From NCBI GenBank assembly GCA_049305865.1, contig JBAQPP010000007.1, positions 1 to 64,000 of the forward strand: a stretch of 64,000 bases of DNA, given 5' to 3'. Numbering within the stretch: the stretch's first letter is position 1; each line of letters starts with the position of its first letter. The translations under genes were made by a program, and so were the position numbers. Source of the stretch: UBA6263 sp049305865 (GTDB taxonomy: Bacteria; Patescibacteriota; Gracilibacteria; Absconditabacterales; Absconditicoccaceae). Positions 10,983 to 21,760 of this stretch are shown here, piece by piece. Under the pieces are notes generated by a model, which saw only the letters and a program-made list of their open reading frames with translations, made no database searches and was not told the DNA's origin.

Positions 10983-12566
10983 TTATAAAACTCTTCTCAA
11001 TTCGTCTAGTGTAGTTTCTCAGTTAAGAATTTTAATTATTCAGTCTTCTTGCAATGTAAGATATCCATTTGACCTAGCTGTTGAATATAGATCCATCGTA
11101 GATTTTCATTCCATAATTATTTTTTTTATACTTTCTGAAATCTCAAATGTCTCTACTATTGAGATTCTTCATATATATCAAGTTTTGTTACATTTTTCAC
11201 ATCATACTGCTTGTAAAACAGTTCAATCAAATTGTAAATTCATACTAGGGTTAGCTTCGTTGATCCTTTTTACAGATTCAGCAATTTCTTCTTTTTCTCA
11301 ATACGTAGCTTCTATCTTGGCTGCACAATGAGGACATATTTTTCTTACCAATCTTTGTCAGACTATTAGATTGATTGCTGGCGCTAATATATATGGTTTA
11401 ATTCACATATTCATAAGTCTTGTAATTCATTCAATAGCCGAATTGGTATGGAGTGTAGTAAGCACAAGATGTCATGTAAGAGCTGCTGTGATTCATATTT
11501 CTGCTGTTTCTTTTGATCTTATTTCTCATATCAAAATAATATCTGGATCATGTCTGAGAACAGCTTTGAGTCATACTTCATAAGTATATCACTTAGCAGC
11601 ATTTATCTGTGATTGTTGTATTCATGGAAGCTGATATTCTACTGGATCTTCTAGAGTTATTATTTTTCTTTCACCATTATTTAAGTAATTTAAGATAGAA
11701 TAAAGTGTCGTAGACTTACCTGATCACGTAGGTCAAGTAAATATCGTCACACCTGTATTTTTTGCAACATTTCTTTTGAGTATATCATAACTTGTTCATG
11801 TAAATCAGATTTCTTCGAATCATTTTAGTCACATTGTAGCATCAAGGAATCTGATTACTGTTGAAGGTATTTTAAGTCATGGTAACAAGCTGACTCTGGC
11901 ATCTACATTTCTAGTATTTCATTCATTATCTATTGCTTCAAACGTAAATCTTCCATCTTGAGGAATATAATCTACATTTAATTTTGATCAGGATATAAAC
12001 ATAATCTTTTGCAGATATTTTTGGAAGTCTTCAATAGAAAATTCAACTAATTTTTGTAATACTCAGTCTATTCTGATAAGCATTTCCACATTATTCATTT
12101 CTGGTTGAAAATGTAAGTCTGAAGCTCATGTCTGAAATGCTAATCTAATAATCTCCGTAATAAATTCTCATGGCTCGATTGTAGATCTTGTTTCAAATAA
12201 TTTTTTTATCATTGCAATTGCTCATTTTCAACCTGCTTGTCTTTGCTCTTTGATAATATCTTCTGATTGTTTTTTACTTGCTTCAAGTTGATTGTATCGA
12301 TTTAGCGCATAATTAAATGCATCTATGGATGTATAATATATTTCGTGCTTATATCATTTTTCTTCTAAGATTCACATTATTTTATTTAGACTTTTTGTAT
12401 AATTATTTGTTGTAAGAACTTTGAGTATATTTTTTTCTTTTGCAAAAACTAAAACCTGGATTTTACCTGCGGTTTCTTGATTAATAATTTTTAATTGTTC
12501 AAAATCTGGTTGGATTTTCTGTATATCCTCCAGTTCTAGAATAGTTTTTTTAAATTCTTCAGCCAT
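10983..12566 (-). CDS. Type II secretion / type IV pilus assembly ATPase (GspE/PilB family)
   Basis: 527 aa. Hexameric cytosolic ATPase that powers pilus or pseudopilus assembly. N2 domain ASDLHFQPE at about residue 150; Walker A FTGPTGSGKSTTL (two glycines UGA-coded); Asp box ITLEDPVEYQ; Walker B DIILIGEIRSKET; His box LTGHLVLTTLHTN; zinc-binding CPHC...CEKC near the C-terminus. This is the complete GspE/PulE/PilB arrangement apart from a short N1 domain. PilC, PilT and prepilin genes are not in the window. Type IV pili are common in CPR bacteria and are proposed to serve host contact or DNA uptake. Confidence 0.92.
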
Positions 12567-12674
12567 ATCACTAATGATTAACTAAAGTACTAAAGGTTTA
12601 TTTCTAGTACAGTTAGATTATATTCCCAAAGTTTATTTTTGCAAATAGCATGATTTATTGTTTCGTATGTTTGC

Positions 12675-12702
12675 TTGACTTATTTAATTAAATTTATATA
12701 AA
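12675..12702 (+). promoter_or_regulatory. Promoter of orphan gene B
   Basis: TTGACT (12675-12680), 16-nt spacer, TATAAA (12697-12702), 22 nt before the ATG at 12725. Shares the intergenic region with the divergent GspE-like gene. Confidence 0.65.
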
Positions 12703-12724
12703 ACCCTAAAATAAAAACTATAGT

Positions 12725-13069
12725 ATGGAAACTAACAAAAAAAACCTAGCTATCGGTATTTTGATAGCATTTGTTGCAATATTGCTTTATGTTTACGTTC
12801 CTTATGAAATAAAGGAGAGAAGAGGGCTAAAGCACAAAAAAGAACTTATTGATTCGTTGAAGTGTGATCTTCATCAGATTCCAAGAGCCAAAACCTATGC
12901 TCCAAAAGAAAAACTGTATTACTCCAAAGTAAAATCTTCTATTTATACAAAGGAACCTCTTGTTATAAATAGCATTGATGGCAGTATGGATATTGTGTAC
13001 AAAGATACTGTCTATATGCATGCTAGTCAGGAATTATACATAAATTTTCTTATGGATGTTGCCCAGTAA
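12725..13069 (+). CDS. UGA-free orphan gene B: membrane-anchored small protein, 114 aa
   Basis: One N-terminal transmembrane segment (about residues 8-26, IGILIAFVAILLYVYV) after a Lys/Asn-rich start, then a basic extracytoplasmic domain; likely a signal-anchored surface protein. All 3 glycines are GGN. No family recognised. Own promoter and terminator, and followed by a second orphan cassette. Codon choice is more mixed than in the neighbouring GspE and MutS genes. Confidence 0.7.
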   Translation: METNKKNLAIGILIAFVAILLYVYVPYEIKERRGLKHKKELIDSLKCDLHQIPRAKTYAPKEKLYYSKVKSSIYTKEPLVINSIDGSMDIVYKDTVYMHASQELYINFLMDVAQ

Positions 13070-13088
13070 ATGAATTTATTTTAAAAGA

Positions 13089-13119
13089 GAATGGCTTTAT
13101 TGGCTATTCCTTTTTTTTA
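13089..13119 (+). terminator. Terminator of orphan gene B
   Basis: GAATGGC / GCTATTC hairpin followed by T8; the next cassette's -35 box begins immediately after it. Confidence 0.7.
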
Positions 13120-13147
13120 TTGACTTTTATTCTAAAATATGTATATA
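13120..13147 (+). promoter_or_regulatory. Promoter of orphan gene C
   Basis: TTGACT (13120-13125), 16-nt spacer, TATATA (13142-13147), with an alternative TATAAT at 13146. It abuts the preceding terminator. Confidence 0.65.
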
Positions 13148-13176
13148 TAATTGTAAACAATAACAAAACTTGTCTT

Positions 13177-13593
13177 ATGAAAAATTTAATTCTTTTGATT
13201 GCGATGATTGCCATGTTTTCTTGTTCCACAAGGAAACGTGATGCCCCTGCAGAAACCAAAGAAAACTACACTATTGGGCTGAAGTGCTTTATAACGTCCG
13301 ATGGTAAAGAGTGTGCGAATTTTCGCAATGGTTTGTTTAACAATTTTCCCAAGGGCACGTTTATTGTCGCATCTGTCTTCCAACTTGGGACTGACAGTGT
13401 CCAGATTGTGTATTCATCGCCTGAATATGGTAATGGTACATATACCTGGATGACAAGCATAAAACATTATAACGAATATGAATCACTGAGGATCCGTACC
13501 CGTGTATTTGAGGTTAAGAATACCTCTCCTGTTACGAATGATCAACAGGCAAATCCTCCGGTTGTCTTACCAATAGATTCAATAAAGAATTAA
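13177..13593 (+). CDS. UGA-free orphan gene C: small lipoprotein, 138 aa
   Basis: ATG 13177 is preferred over an upstream in-frame ATG at 13120, because 13120 lies in the promoter and the 13177 start gives a clean signal peptide: MKNLILLIAMIAMFSC with lipobox ending at Cys16. The mature part has about 7 GGN glycines, several Tyr/Thr-rich beta-like stretches and a Pro/Gln-rich tail (QQANPPVVLPIDS). No family recognised. The F-S-C-S lipobox style is common in Bacteroidota lipoproteins, but that is only suggestive. Confidence 0.75.
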   Translation: MKNLILLIAMIAMFSCSTRKRDAPAETKENYTIGLKCFITSDGKECANFRNGLFNNFPKGTFIVASVFQLGTDSVQIVYSSPEYGNGTYTWMTSIKHYNEYESLRIRTRVFEVKNTSPVTNDQQANPPVVLPIDSIKN

Positions 13594-13610
13594 TTAGTTT
13601 TTTCTTCTAA

Positions 13611-13645
13611 AATTGAGAGTGCAATAAACACTCTCAATTTTTTTA
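13611..13645 (+). terminator. Terminator of orphan gene C
   Basis: Perfect 11-bp stem AATTGAGAGTG / CACTCTCAATT, 7-nt loop, then T run. Confidence 0.9.
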
Positions 13646-13706
13646 AATTGAAATTGTAAAACAAATTCGTAAATTGTAAAGGATTTAAAGTTTTAATGAT
13701 TAATAT

Positions 13707-16349
13707 ATGACTTTAACACCAGCTATGCAGCAATATCTAGATATGAAAAAACAATATAGTGATTGTATATTATTTTTTCGTATAGGTGATTTCTATGAAA
13801 CATTTCGGGAAGATGCTAAAATATGTAATAAAGTACTTGATCTTGTCCTTACTAGTAAAAATAAAAACGCTGAAAATCCTATTCCTATGGCTGGTATACC
13901 CTATCATAGCGCAGATAAATATGTAACTAAATTGGTAAAAAACTGATTTAAAATAGCTATTGCAGAACAAACTTCAGAAGCTACACCGTGAAAAATAGTA
14001 CAAAGAGAAGTAACAGAAATTATTACTCCTTGAACCTATATCCAAGAAAATAGCAAAAACTATACTTATACACTGTGAATATACTTCCAAGCGCAAAAAG
14101 ATATGAACAATTTTCATATTGCTTGGGGAGATTTTGGTGTGGGAACTTATCAAACAAAAAGTTTCAGAGATATAGGTCAGATGCAAAAATTTATACTATC
14201 TATTAAACCAGTAGAGATAGTTGTAGACGTAGATTTTCCATCTAAAGATGAGGTGGTGGGTATTATGAAAAAATATATTCAAAGCTTGATTTCAGTACAT
14301 GATGTCCCTGTAAATGTGGACCAATATATAGCAAATCAATGTAATGTACAAACTATTTCAAGCTATTGAAAAGCACTGGAAGATGGGAGATTACAAGTAT
14401 TTGGATTACTTATAAGTTATCTCAAAAATACTCAGAAAAAAAATCTGAATAATATTGTGCGTATATCTTTACATAATCAAGAAAGTCAGGTTTTACTAGA
14501 TGAAATTACTACAAAAAATCTTGAAATATTTTCTTCAAGTTATGAACAGAGTGAAAAATATAGTTTAGTGTGAATACTGGATAATTGCAAGACAACAGTA
14601 GGATCTAGATGTTTGCGTTATATTATATGACATCCTATAAATGATATGCATGAACTCAATTATCGCTTAGATAATATTCAGTATTATTTTGATAATCTAG
14701 AAAAGACTAAAGAGATTCATCATAATTTATCAGATGTAAAAGATATTTCTAAACTTGTAAGTAATATTTTATATAGAAGATTGCTACCATCTAGTTTTGT
14801 AAAACTTAGACAGACTTTGGAAGTGTTTTTTGGAGATTGATATATAATAAAGAATGAAATAATGAGGCTATGAATAGCGAAGGAATATTTTGATAATGTA
14901 TCAGATTTATATACCTATCTTGTAAAGTTGATAAAGAAAGATGAAGAATATAAGGACGATATAAATTTTGTAAATGATAAATATAATACTGAAATAGATG
15001 AATTAAGGAAAATAGCTTATCATTCGGATGAATTATTACTAAATTATCAACAAGAACTTGTAAAATTAACTGGTGTAAACAACGTAAAGTTAAAATATGT
15101 AATGAATCAATGATATTTTATAGGGATTACAAATAAGGATATAGAAACTTTTGAAAGTAAGGCCTTCTCTTCTAAAGATGATAGCGAATGAAAATTTAAC
15201 CTTATACGTAGGAATACACTCAAATGAGAACAAAGATATGTATCTGATTATTTGGGTAATATAGAATCTAAAGTATTGGAGGCAAGAGATATTTTAGCAA
15301 AAAAAGAATTTGAATTGTTGGAAATAGCTAAACAAAAAATAGCTGGGATTTCTATAGCATTAAATGAATTTAATGAAAAAATATGACGACTCGATATTTT
15401 TAGTTCACAAGCACTGTTGGCAAAGGAAAAAAATTATGTAAGACCAGATTTTATAAATTGAAAAGCCACGGAGATTATAGGATGAAGACATCCTGTAATA
15501 GAAGAATTTTTAGCTCAAGATCAACAATTTATCCCCAATTGAATAAATATATCTAGCGATGATGATACCAAAGATGAAATATGATTTTTGCATATTATTA
15601 CTTGACCAAATATGGGTGGTAAATCTACCTATCTTCGTCAAAATGCTTTGATAGTATTGATGGCGCATTGTGGATTATTTGTATCTGCTAAAAAAATCAA
15701 TATGTGTCTTGTGGATTGAATATTTGCACGTATATGAAGTGGAGATATTATAGCAAAAAACCAATCAACTTTTATGACTGAGATGATAGAAGTGGCAAAT
15801 ATTTTGAATAATGCTAGTGATAAAAGTTTTGTAATATTTGATGAATTAGGTCGTGGTACTTCTACATATGATTGATTGGCTTTAACAAAAGCAATTCTTG
15901 AATATATCACGATGAATATCTGATGTAAAACTCTGATTGCGACACATTATCATGAATTAATCGCACTAGAAAATAATTTAGCTTGAGTTAAAAATTTTTC
16001 TGTAAGCGTATATGAAACAGACAAAGAGGTTGTATTTATGAAAAAAATTGTGAAATGATGAGCTAGTAAAAGTTATGGTTTGGATGTTGCTACTATTGCA
16101 TGAATACCTAGAACCATAATAGATAGAGCTAGGGAAAACCTATGAGAACTAGAAAAGAAAAATGAAGATAAAAAAGTCTGAATATGATTTCGTAGTCCAT
16201 CACTACCATTGGGAGCATTTAGTACTAGGGTAGATCCGCAATTTGATAAGGTAAAGAATATAATTAAATGATTTGATATAGAGAATATAACTCCTCTTCA
16301 AGCTATGGATATATTAAATAAAATCAAAGAAGAACTAGGCCGTGGATAA
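13707..16349 (+). CDS. mutS: DNA mismatch repair protein MutS
   Basis: 880 aa, the usual size for MutS1. N-terminal mismatch-recognition motif FFRIGDFYETF (Phe-x-Glu type, residues about 23-33), connector and lever domains, then Walker A TGPNMGGKSTYLRQ, signature FVIFDELGRGTSTYDG and ATHYHELIAL. A dimeric clamp that finds mismatches and recruits MutL (not seen here). The first P-loop Gly and other catalytic-core glycines are UGA. Monocistronic, flanked by orphan cassettes on both sides. Confidence 0.96.
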
Positions 16350-16427
16350 AAACTTCGCGATAAATTTAGATAAAATTTACTAAAACAACTAGTATATAAT
16401 TATTTAAGCTTGATAGATTGATTCCTA

Positions 16428-16455
16428 TTGACTTCTTTTAGTAAATATTTATAGT
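16428..16455 (+). promoter_or_regulatory. Promoter of orphan gene D
   Basis: TTGACT (16428-16433), 16-nt spacer, TATAGT (16450-16455), 27 nt upstream of ATG 16483. Confidence 0.65.
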
Positions 16456-16482
16456 CAAGATACAAACCAATAAAAAACAAAT

Positions 16483-17187
16483 ATGAAAAATCTTTTTGTG
16501 ATCATTTTGGCTATTGTAGCCATTTTAACTGTATCGTGTAACAAGAAAAAACTTCCCGATCCTGTATTGGACTTACCGGTACAATACCAGTGGGATAGTA
16601 GTACTGTTTCCTTGATTGATTCTGTCTCTGCTGCTCCTTCAATTGTTGAGGGAAATAAGCTTTTACAGAAGAGTAATCTTGGGACTCGGATACTTGACTA
16701 TCTTGGAGTTAAAGAAGGAAAAATCGAGTACTTTATTGTCAAAGCTGGCGATACTGTAAAGGTTTTAACTAAAAAGGCTGATACTCTTGATGGTGTTTTA
16801 AGTAAAAATCAACTCTTGGTAAGGGTCACTCCTAAAGGAGGCATATCTAATATGTACTTCGTAAGATGTATGAATGGTATGGTATCACCAATTGATGGTT
16901 CAATGTTTCTTGGCGAGGAGCTGTATATTCTCTCTGAAGGCGAAGGTCCTATGCATCACGGAGCAACTTACGAACAAGTTTGGGAAATGGCTGGAAGATC
17001 GCATTTAAATCTCACAGCTTATCGTATTGATAAACGTGGCTTTAAACACAGAGTGAGGAATGCCGGCACATTGGAAGACTTCAAAAAGTTATCTGCAAAG
17101 TATGGTTTGGTGCGAATAAACACACTTCAACCTGGTGATAGGTTAAGAAAAAACATTGATAATAGTTGGGATTATTTAGGAAAATAG
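16483..17187 (+). CDS. UGA-free orphan gene D: lipoprotein, 234 aa
   Basis: Signal peptide MKNLFVIILAIVAILTVSC with lipobox Cys19, then NKKK. The mature protein has about 20 glycines, all GGN. Segments such as YFIVKAGDTVKVLTKKADT resemble LysM-like or repeat beta modules but no domain is secure. C-terminal part contains GDRLRKNIDNSWDYLGK. Predicted cell-surface lipoprotein. Leader is A-rich without Shine-Dalgarno. No family recognised; strongest single case for foreign composition because of its length and Gly count. Confidence 0.78.
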   Translation: MKNLFVIILAIVAILTVSCNKKKLPDPVLDLPVQYQWDSSTVSLIDSVSAAPSIVEGNKLLQKSNLGTRILDYLGVKEGKIEYFIVKAGDTVKVLTKKADTLDGVLSKNQLLVRVTPKGGISNMYFVRCMNGMVSPIDGSMFLGEELYILSEGEGPMHHGATYEQVWEMAGRSHLNLTAYRIDKRGFKHRVRNAGTLEDFKKLSAKYGLVRINTLQPGDRLRKNIDNSWDYLGK

Positions 17188-17204
17188 TTCTCGTTTATCG
17201 AGAC

Positions 17205-17237
17205 AAAAAGTCGTGGATTTTTATCTGCGACTTTTTT
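17205..17237 (+). terminator. Terminator of orphan gene D
   Basis: AAAAAGTCG / CGACTTTTT stem around a T-rich loop with a trailing T run; a smaller TCTCG/CGAGA hairpin precedes it. Confidence 0.85.
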
Positions 17238-17311
17238 TATTTAAAGAATTACTTGAAACAAGAATAATTAAAGATACAAGAAAATTAGTTTTATAATTAA
17301 TATATATATAA

Positions 17312-17584
17312 ATGAATCAGATTATAATTTGGTATTTCGTTGTAATAAATATTGCGACTTTTATTGTTCGAGGAATAGATAAATGGAAGGCAAACAATGC
17401 AAAATGGAGAATAAGCGAAAAAAATTTACTAATAATGACTGCTGTTTGATGACTTATAGGAGCTCTTATCTGAATGCAATTATTTCGTCATAAAACCATT
17501 AAATGAAAATTTTTAACATGGTTTTGGCTAATTGTATTTGCTTGGATAGTAATTGCTATTATTTTGATTTATAATTTTGCATAA
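17312..17584 (+). CDS. DUF1294 family membrane protein
   Basis: 90 aa with three hydrophobic segments. DUF1294 hallmarks: D-K-W-x-A near residue 22-26, WRISEKNLL, GGLIGALIGMQLFRHKTIKGKF. The GG is UGA-UGA. Family function unknown; small inner-membrane protein. Ends at TAA 17582. Confidence 0.85.
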
Positions 17585-17644
17585 AAAAACCTTGTTATAT
17601 TTATTTTATGAATATATAAAATTATAAAGTAATGTCAATGATTT

Positions 17645-17750
17645 TAAAAAAACCCGTCCAAACTATAAATAGTTGACGGGGGTTCCACTTAAACAGTGAA
17701 ATCTATGCTTACCTCGCCACATTTTGAATATATTTCAGTGGCTCATTAGC
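17645..17750 (-). ncRNA. Candidate structured RNA with intrinsic terminator
   Basis: Read on the minus strand: stem GCCAC/GTGGC (17738-17742 with 17716-17720), hairpin TTCACT...AGTGGAA (17683-17700), then a strong terminator CCCGTC-(AACTA...TAGTT)-GACGGG followed by T7 (17646-17680). It lies just after the stop of the small gene at 17787 and has no clear promoter, so it could be a stand-alone small RNA or a long structured 3' UTR. Not tRNA, tmRNA or SRP by inspection. Confidence 0.5.
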
Positions 17751-17786
17751 TATTTACTTCTAAGAAAATTGAGTTTTGTTTCAAGA

Positions 17787-17993
17787 TTATTTTAACAAAT
17801 TGTTATATAATTTTTTTAATTTTTTTACTTTGTCTTCATTTATTTCATGATGAGTGTCTTCCAATATATGTGCTAATTTATTGCTTACTTGAGGATTGCA
17901 TTTATCAGCATGATGTTTGATAGGTATAATATCTTGTCTAGTTATTTTTTCTTGCTTAAGTAATTTCTTTAATTTATCTTTCAGCTGTTCCAT
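17787..17993 (-). CDS. Small basic helical protein, 68 aa
   Basis: Lys/Leu-rich, predicted all-helical: MEQLKDKLKKLLKQE followed by a His/Cys-containing middle (IKHHADKCNPQ) and a Lys-rich tail. No Gly at all, so the code gives no test. An in-frame TAG precedes the ATG. Plausible gene because it is bounded by stops and followed by a terminator; no family recognised. Confidence 0.5.
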   Translation of the reverse strand: MEQLKDKLKKLLKQEKITRQDIIPIKHHADKCNPQVSNKLAHILEDTHHEINEDKVKKLKKLYNNLLK

Positions 17994-18086
17994 CTATATA
18001 TCAAATGCTATTAAAAAAAATAGTGCTTGTGTTTTATACATAAAATTTTATATTTCAATCAGATTTTTATTATTATATTTTGATAT

Positions 18087-18755
18087 ATGTTGTATTTTAT
18101 ACCGACACCAATAGGAAATAGAGATGATATTACAGTTCGTGCTTTAAATTTATTTAAAGAGCTTAAATATCTAATATGTGAAGATACTAGAACAACTATG
18201 AAGCTTCTAGCTATGTATGAAATAGATTATAAAGATAAACAATTTTTGTCTTTAACTAGTTTTACTACTCAATCAAAATTTAATCATTATCTAAATATTT
18301 TAAAAGAAAATAATGTCGGCCTTGTCAGTGAAGCTGGTACTCCATGACTATCTGATCCATGAAAAAGTATGATAAAATTGTGTAATGAAAACTCTATACC
18401 CTACTCTATTTTACCTTGAGCCAATGCACTTGTCCCTGCTCTAGTATGATCATGATTTGATAGTTCAGAATTTATTTATCTATGATTTCTACCACAGAAA
18501 AAATGAAGACAGACCGCTTTAAAAGGGATTCTAGAATCCAAGATACCAGTGTTTTTTTATGAATCTGTACATAGAATAGAAAAATTATTAAATGAACTAC
18601 AAGCATTAAATTTTAATTGACAGATGAGTATTGCTAGAGAAATAAGTAAGTTATTTGAACAATATTTTACTTGAAGCTTGGAAGAAGTAATAGCTTTGGT
18701 AAAAGAAAAAAAACTCCCATTGAAATGAGAGTTTGTAATAGGATTGAAAAAATAA
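18087..18755 (+). CDS. rsmI: 16S rRNA (cytidine-1402 2'-O)-methyltransferase
   Basis: 222 aa. RsmI methylates the 2'-OH of C1402 in the decoding centre. Seen: YFIPTPIGNRDDITVRAL at the N-terminus, CEDTRTT, VSEAGTPGLSDPG (SAM-binding; several Gly are UGA), YSILPGANALVPALVGSG and FIYLGFLPQKKG. It lacks the longer C-terminal extension found in some homologues. Its stop directly abuts the stop of the convergent gene at 18756. Confidence 0.93.
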
Positions 18756-19247
18756 TTATTTTTCTTTGGGGAATAGTAAATCATATGCTTGTTCTCACTT
18801 TTTTGTAGCTGATATTCTTTTTGAACTAATTGCTATATTTAATACATTTCATAAATTAATTAAAAAATCTTTTGAAGAAGTAACTTCAAAGTTTGCTCAA
18901 TTTTTCAATAGATTTGCTTTCTCTTTGTTGTCTTTCTTTTGGTGATTTGGAGCTTTGTCATCGTATTCGTTTGTCATTTGATTTCACATATATGTCGGTA
19001 CTCATTCGAGTTTTACAAAAACACGATTACCCTTCCTTTCTAAAATAAGACTACATTCGTGGTCATTAGATTCATAAGGGAATCTAACTTTACCGTTGGG
19101 TAATTTTTCTACCTGCTTTATTTTTTCTTGTTCTTGATCATCAATTACGTCGTCTTCTAAAATTTTCTCTTCTTCCTTAAAACCAGAAATTGCTTCTTCA
19201 ACTTCTTTATCTAATGCACTTTCATTTGAATTTAATACTTCTACCAT
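18756..19247 (-). CDS. Acidic hypothetical protein, 163 aa
   Basis: ATG 19247 to TAA 18756. N-terminal half very acidic (Glu/Asp-rich low-complexity, residues 1-50), then a basic KLPNGKVRFPYES segment and a C-terminal half with UGA glycines. No signal peptide or family recognised. Probably co-transcribed with the upstream lytic transglycosylase gene (95-nt gap). Confidence 0.65.
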
Positions 19248-19342
19248 TTGAATATGTTTATATAATAAATATTACAAGTTAATAATAATAATAATTATAC
19301 ATATATTTATAATATTGTCAAATTTAGAATGATTTCTTGATA

Positions 19343-20623
19343 TTATCTATTTATCTTTGCTTTTATATAAACAATATCCCCTTCTTTTATATTATTCACT
19401 CCTTTTCAATTACGTTTTACTATATTTAAATTTCACGTATTTCTGTATTTATCACCATTTTCTTTATCTCGTTGATCAAATATATTGCTAATCTTTGTTG
19501 GCGTATCTCATGACTTCACTTTATAACGAAATAATAAGAATCACTCAGAATTGTGCTGCCTAGTATTTACAAATTCAGATTTAATCATAGTATTTTTTAT
19601 TTTTTCTCATCTTTTGTCTGATTCCTCTTTAGGAGTATCCTCTTTTTTTATTTTACTAATTCTATATTCACCAAGCGCAACGTATTTTTCTAATTCGAAA
19701 TTTTGTACTGATTCTTCAAAATATGCTAGATATTCTTCGTAAGAAGCTATCTTTCAGTCTATATTAAATTTTATATTATTTAATTTTTCTTTTATTGACT
19801 GATTATTTGTTTTAGCATCTTGTATGTCTTGATAAACATTTCTTGAAAAATTATCTGGAAATCAATCTCAAGTAATATCGTTTATGATTGCTCGATATTT
19901 TATTACATAGATTCCATATCATCATTTACCTCCATATTTTCTTCCTGAATATTTTTTTAAAGCATGAAGCCATTCATCTTTACCTGATCATGCACGTCTT
20001 TTACAATCCATCAAAAATCTTGCAGCACAATCAACTGCCATTACAGGATGGAATCTATCATCATATTCTATCAATTTAGAAATATCTTTATTACAACTAT
20101 TTAGAGTATCATTTATAACTTTACCATGTCTTGTATCTCTCATTCAATCTGTATATCTTGTAAGAGTATTAAGACCAAAATCATGAGCATTTACTGCTTG
20201 TATATGTATCAACCCTAGTCATCAATCTCATGATAAATTTGGCATTGTGGGGTCTCACATTCATTCTTGAGCCATCATGGCCATAAGTAATCAACGAGGA
20301 ATCCCATAACGATCTTCAACAGCATCAGTAACTGGCTTCCATCTTAAACATCTAGATACTCTAGAAAGAGTACTAAATTTATTTCATGTAGAATTTATAA
20401 AATCAATATCTCTATCTTTTACTATTTTTTCATATCATAAATGTATTGGTTTTTCTCTTATAGAATTAACAGTTTTATTTATTTCATCTTTTGGCTCATC
20501 ATTATCTGTAATCAAGTTATACAGTAATTTTCCTCATGTAGCCAAAACAACAGTTGATCAAGCGACTATTCATAATTTCTTTAGAAAGTTTCTTCTAGAT
20601 ATATTATCTCATTTCTCCAACAT
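19343..20623 (-). CDS. Tat-exported lytic transglycosylase with C-terminal LysM
   Basis: 426 aa. A twin-arginine signal SRRNFLKKLG (residues 9-18) precedes a hydrophobic stretch (IVAGSTVVLATGG), indicating folded export or surface anchoring. Residues about 105-245 form an SLT-type lytic transglycosylase: LLMAMMAQEGMGDP supplies the catalytic Glu, followed by GDGGLGLIHIQ and, later, Y-S-G-R and Y-V-I-K-Y. Residues about 360-426 form a LysM peptidoglycan-binding domain (YKVKSGDTPTKISNIF ... IKEGDIVYI). Likely remodels or attacks peptidoglycan, of the cell itself or of a host. Divergent from the PLD lipoprotein. Confidence 0.82.
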
Positions 20624-20687
20624 ATTGATTTGCAAAAAATAAAGCTATCATTATTTTATCGAAAATGACTTTATTTGTCAAAAAAAC

Positions 20688-21692
20688 ATGAAACAAATAA
20701 GATTTATTTGGATAGTATTGGCTACATTATTTTTGTCTGCTTGTGTACAGATAAAACCATGAGATTGATATTATCATAATGAAAATAACGCAGTATTACG
20801 AAGCTTATCTTGAATACAAAATATTACTTGAGAAATATATATTACTCCCTGAAATTTTCAGCCTTATTACGATAGTTTGGCTGGGGCAAAAAACTGATTA
20901 AAAATACAGGTTTATGAATTTACAGAGAAAAGAATTAGAAATCTGATCATTAATCTTTTGAAAAAATGAACTGATATAAAAATAATTATTGAAGATAAGA
21001 AATTTCAACAATATAGAAATACATATAAAGATCTTATAAACTTATTTACTGGATATAAAAATATTGCAGTAAAGTCTGATAAACAAATGTGAACAGAATA
21101 CATACATAGTAAGGTTGATTTATTGGATAATAGTTTCTGGATAAAAACAAATAATATTACAGCATCAGCGTTTGAGTCTAGTCGTGAATATATGTTCCAC
21201 AGTTATAATCTGTGAGTGAAAGAAAGTTTAGATATAATTTTTGATAAAGATTGGAGTGGAGATAAAATTGAAACTACTGATATACATCCAAATTTAATAA
21301 TATGTAACATCAATTGTAGAGCTATAATTGAAGATATGTTAAATAATGCAAAAGAATCAATTTATATTCAAACTCAGTATATTACTGATTTTGGCGTTTT
21401 TGAAATATTAAAAAATAAGAGTAATTTATCGTGATTCCAAATTATAGTAGCAGATACTGATGATAATGATGATTTATTAAGTTATTTCGGTCCAGCTAAA
21501 GTAAAAAAACTAAAAAAGCCCTATGTGCATGCAAAGATGATTTTGATTGATAATAAATATTTAATACTAGGAAGTATGAATCTTTCACAGTACTCTTTGG
21601 ATAAAAATAGAGAAATATGAATAGTATTGATAGACCAGTCTTTAATTGATCAATTTAAGAAGCAATTTGATAGAGATTGGAAAAATCAATAG
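20688..21692 (+). CDS. Phospholipase D-like lipoprotein
   Basis: 334 aa. Lipobox TLFLSAC places the lipidated Cys at residue 17. First HKD-like motif is HSKVDLLDN followed by FWIKTNNIT; the second is HAKMILIDNKYLILGSMN. The first resembles HxKxxxxD, so both halves of a PLD active site are plausible. Predicted outer-face or membrane-tethered phosphodiesterase, nuclease or phospholipase. Native: UGA-Gly frequent. It is the second PLD-fold protein in the window. Confidence 0.82.
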
Positions 21693-21706
21693 AAGATTTT
21701 GATTAC

Positions 21707-21734
21707 TTGACTTATATTATCTGACAATTATAAT
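21707..21734 (+). promoter_or_regulatory. Promoter of orphan gene E
   Basis: TTGACT (21707-21712), 16-nt spacer, TATAAT (21729-21734), starting 15 nt after the stop of the PLD lipoprotein gene. Confidence 0.7.
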
Positions 21735-21760
21735 AATAAAAAATAAAAACAAAATATACT

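Noticed and set aside
13120..13176. Upstream ATG start for orphan gene C
   Set aside because: It would add residues encoded by the promoter and spoil the signal peptide; ATG 13177 is better.
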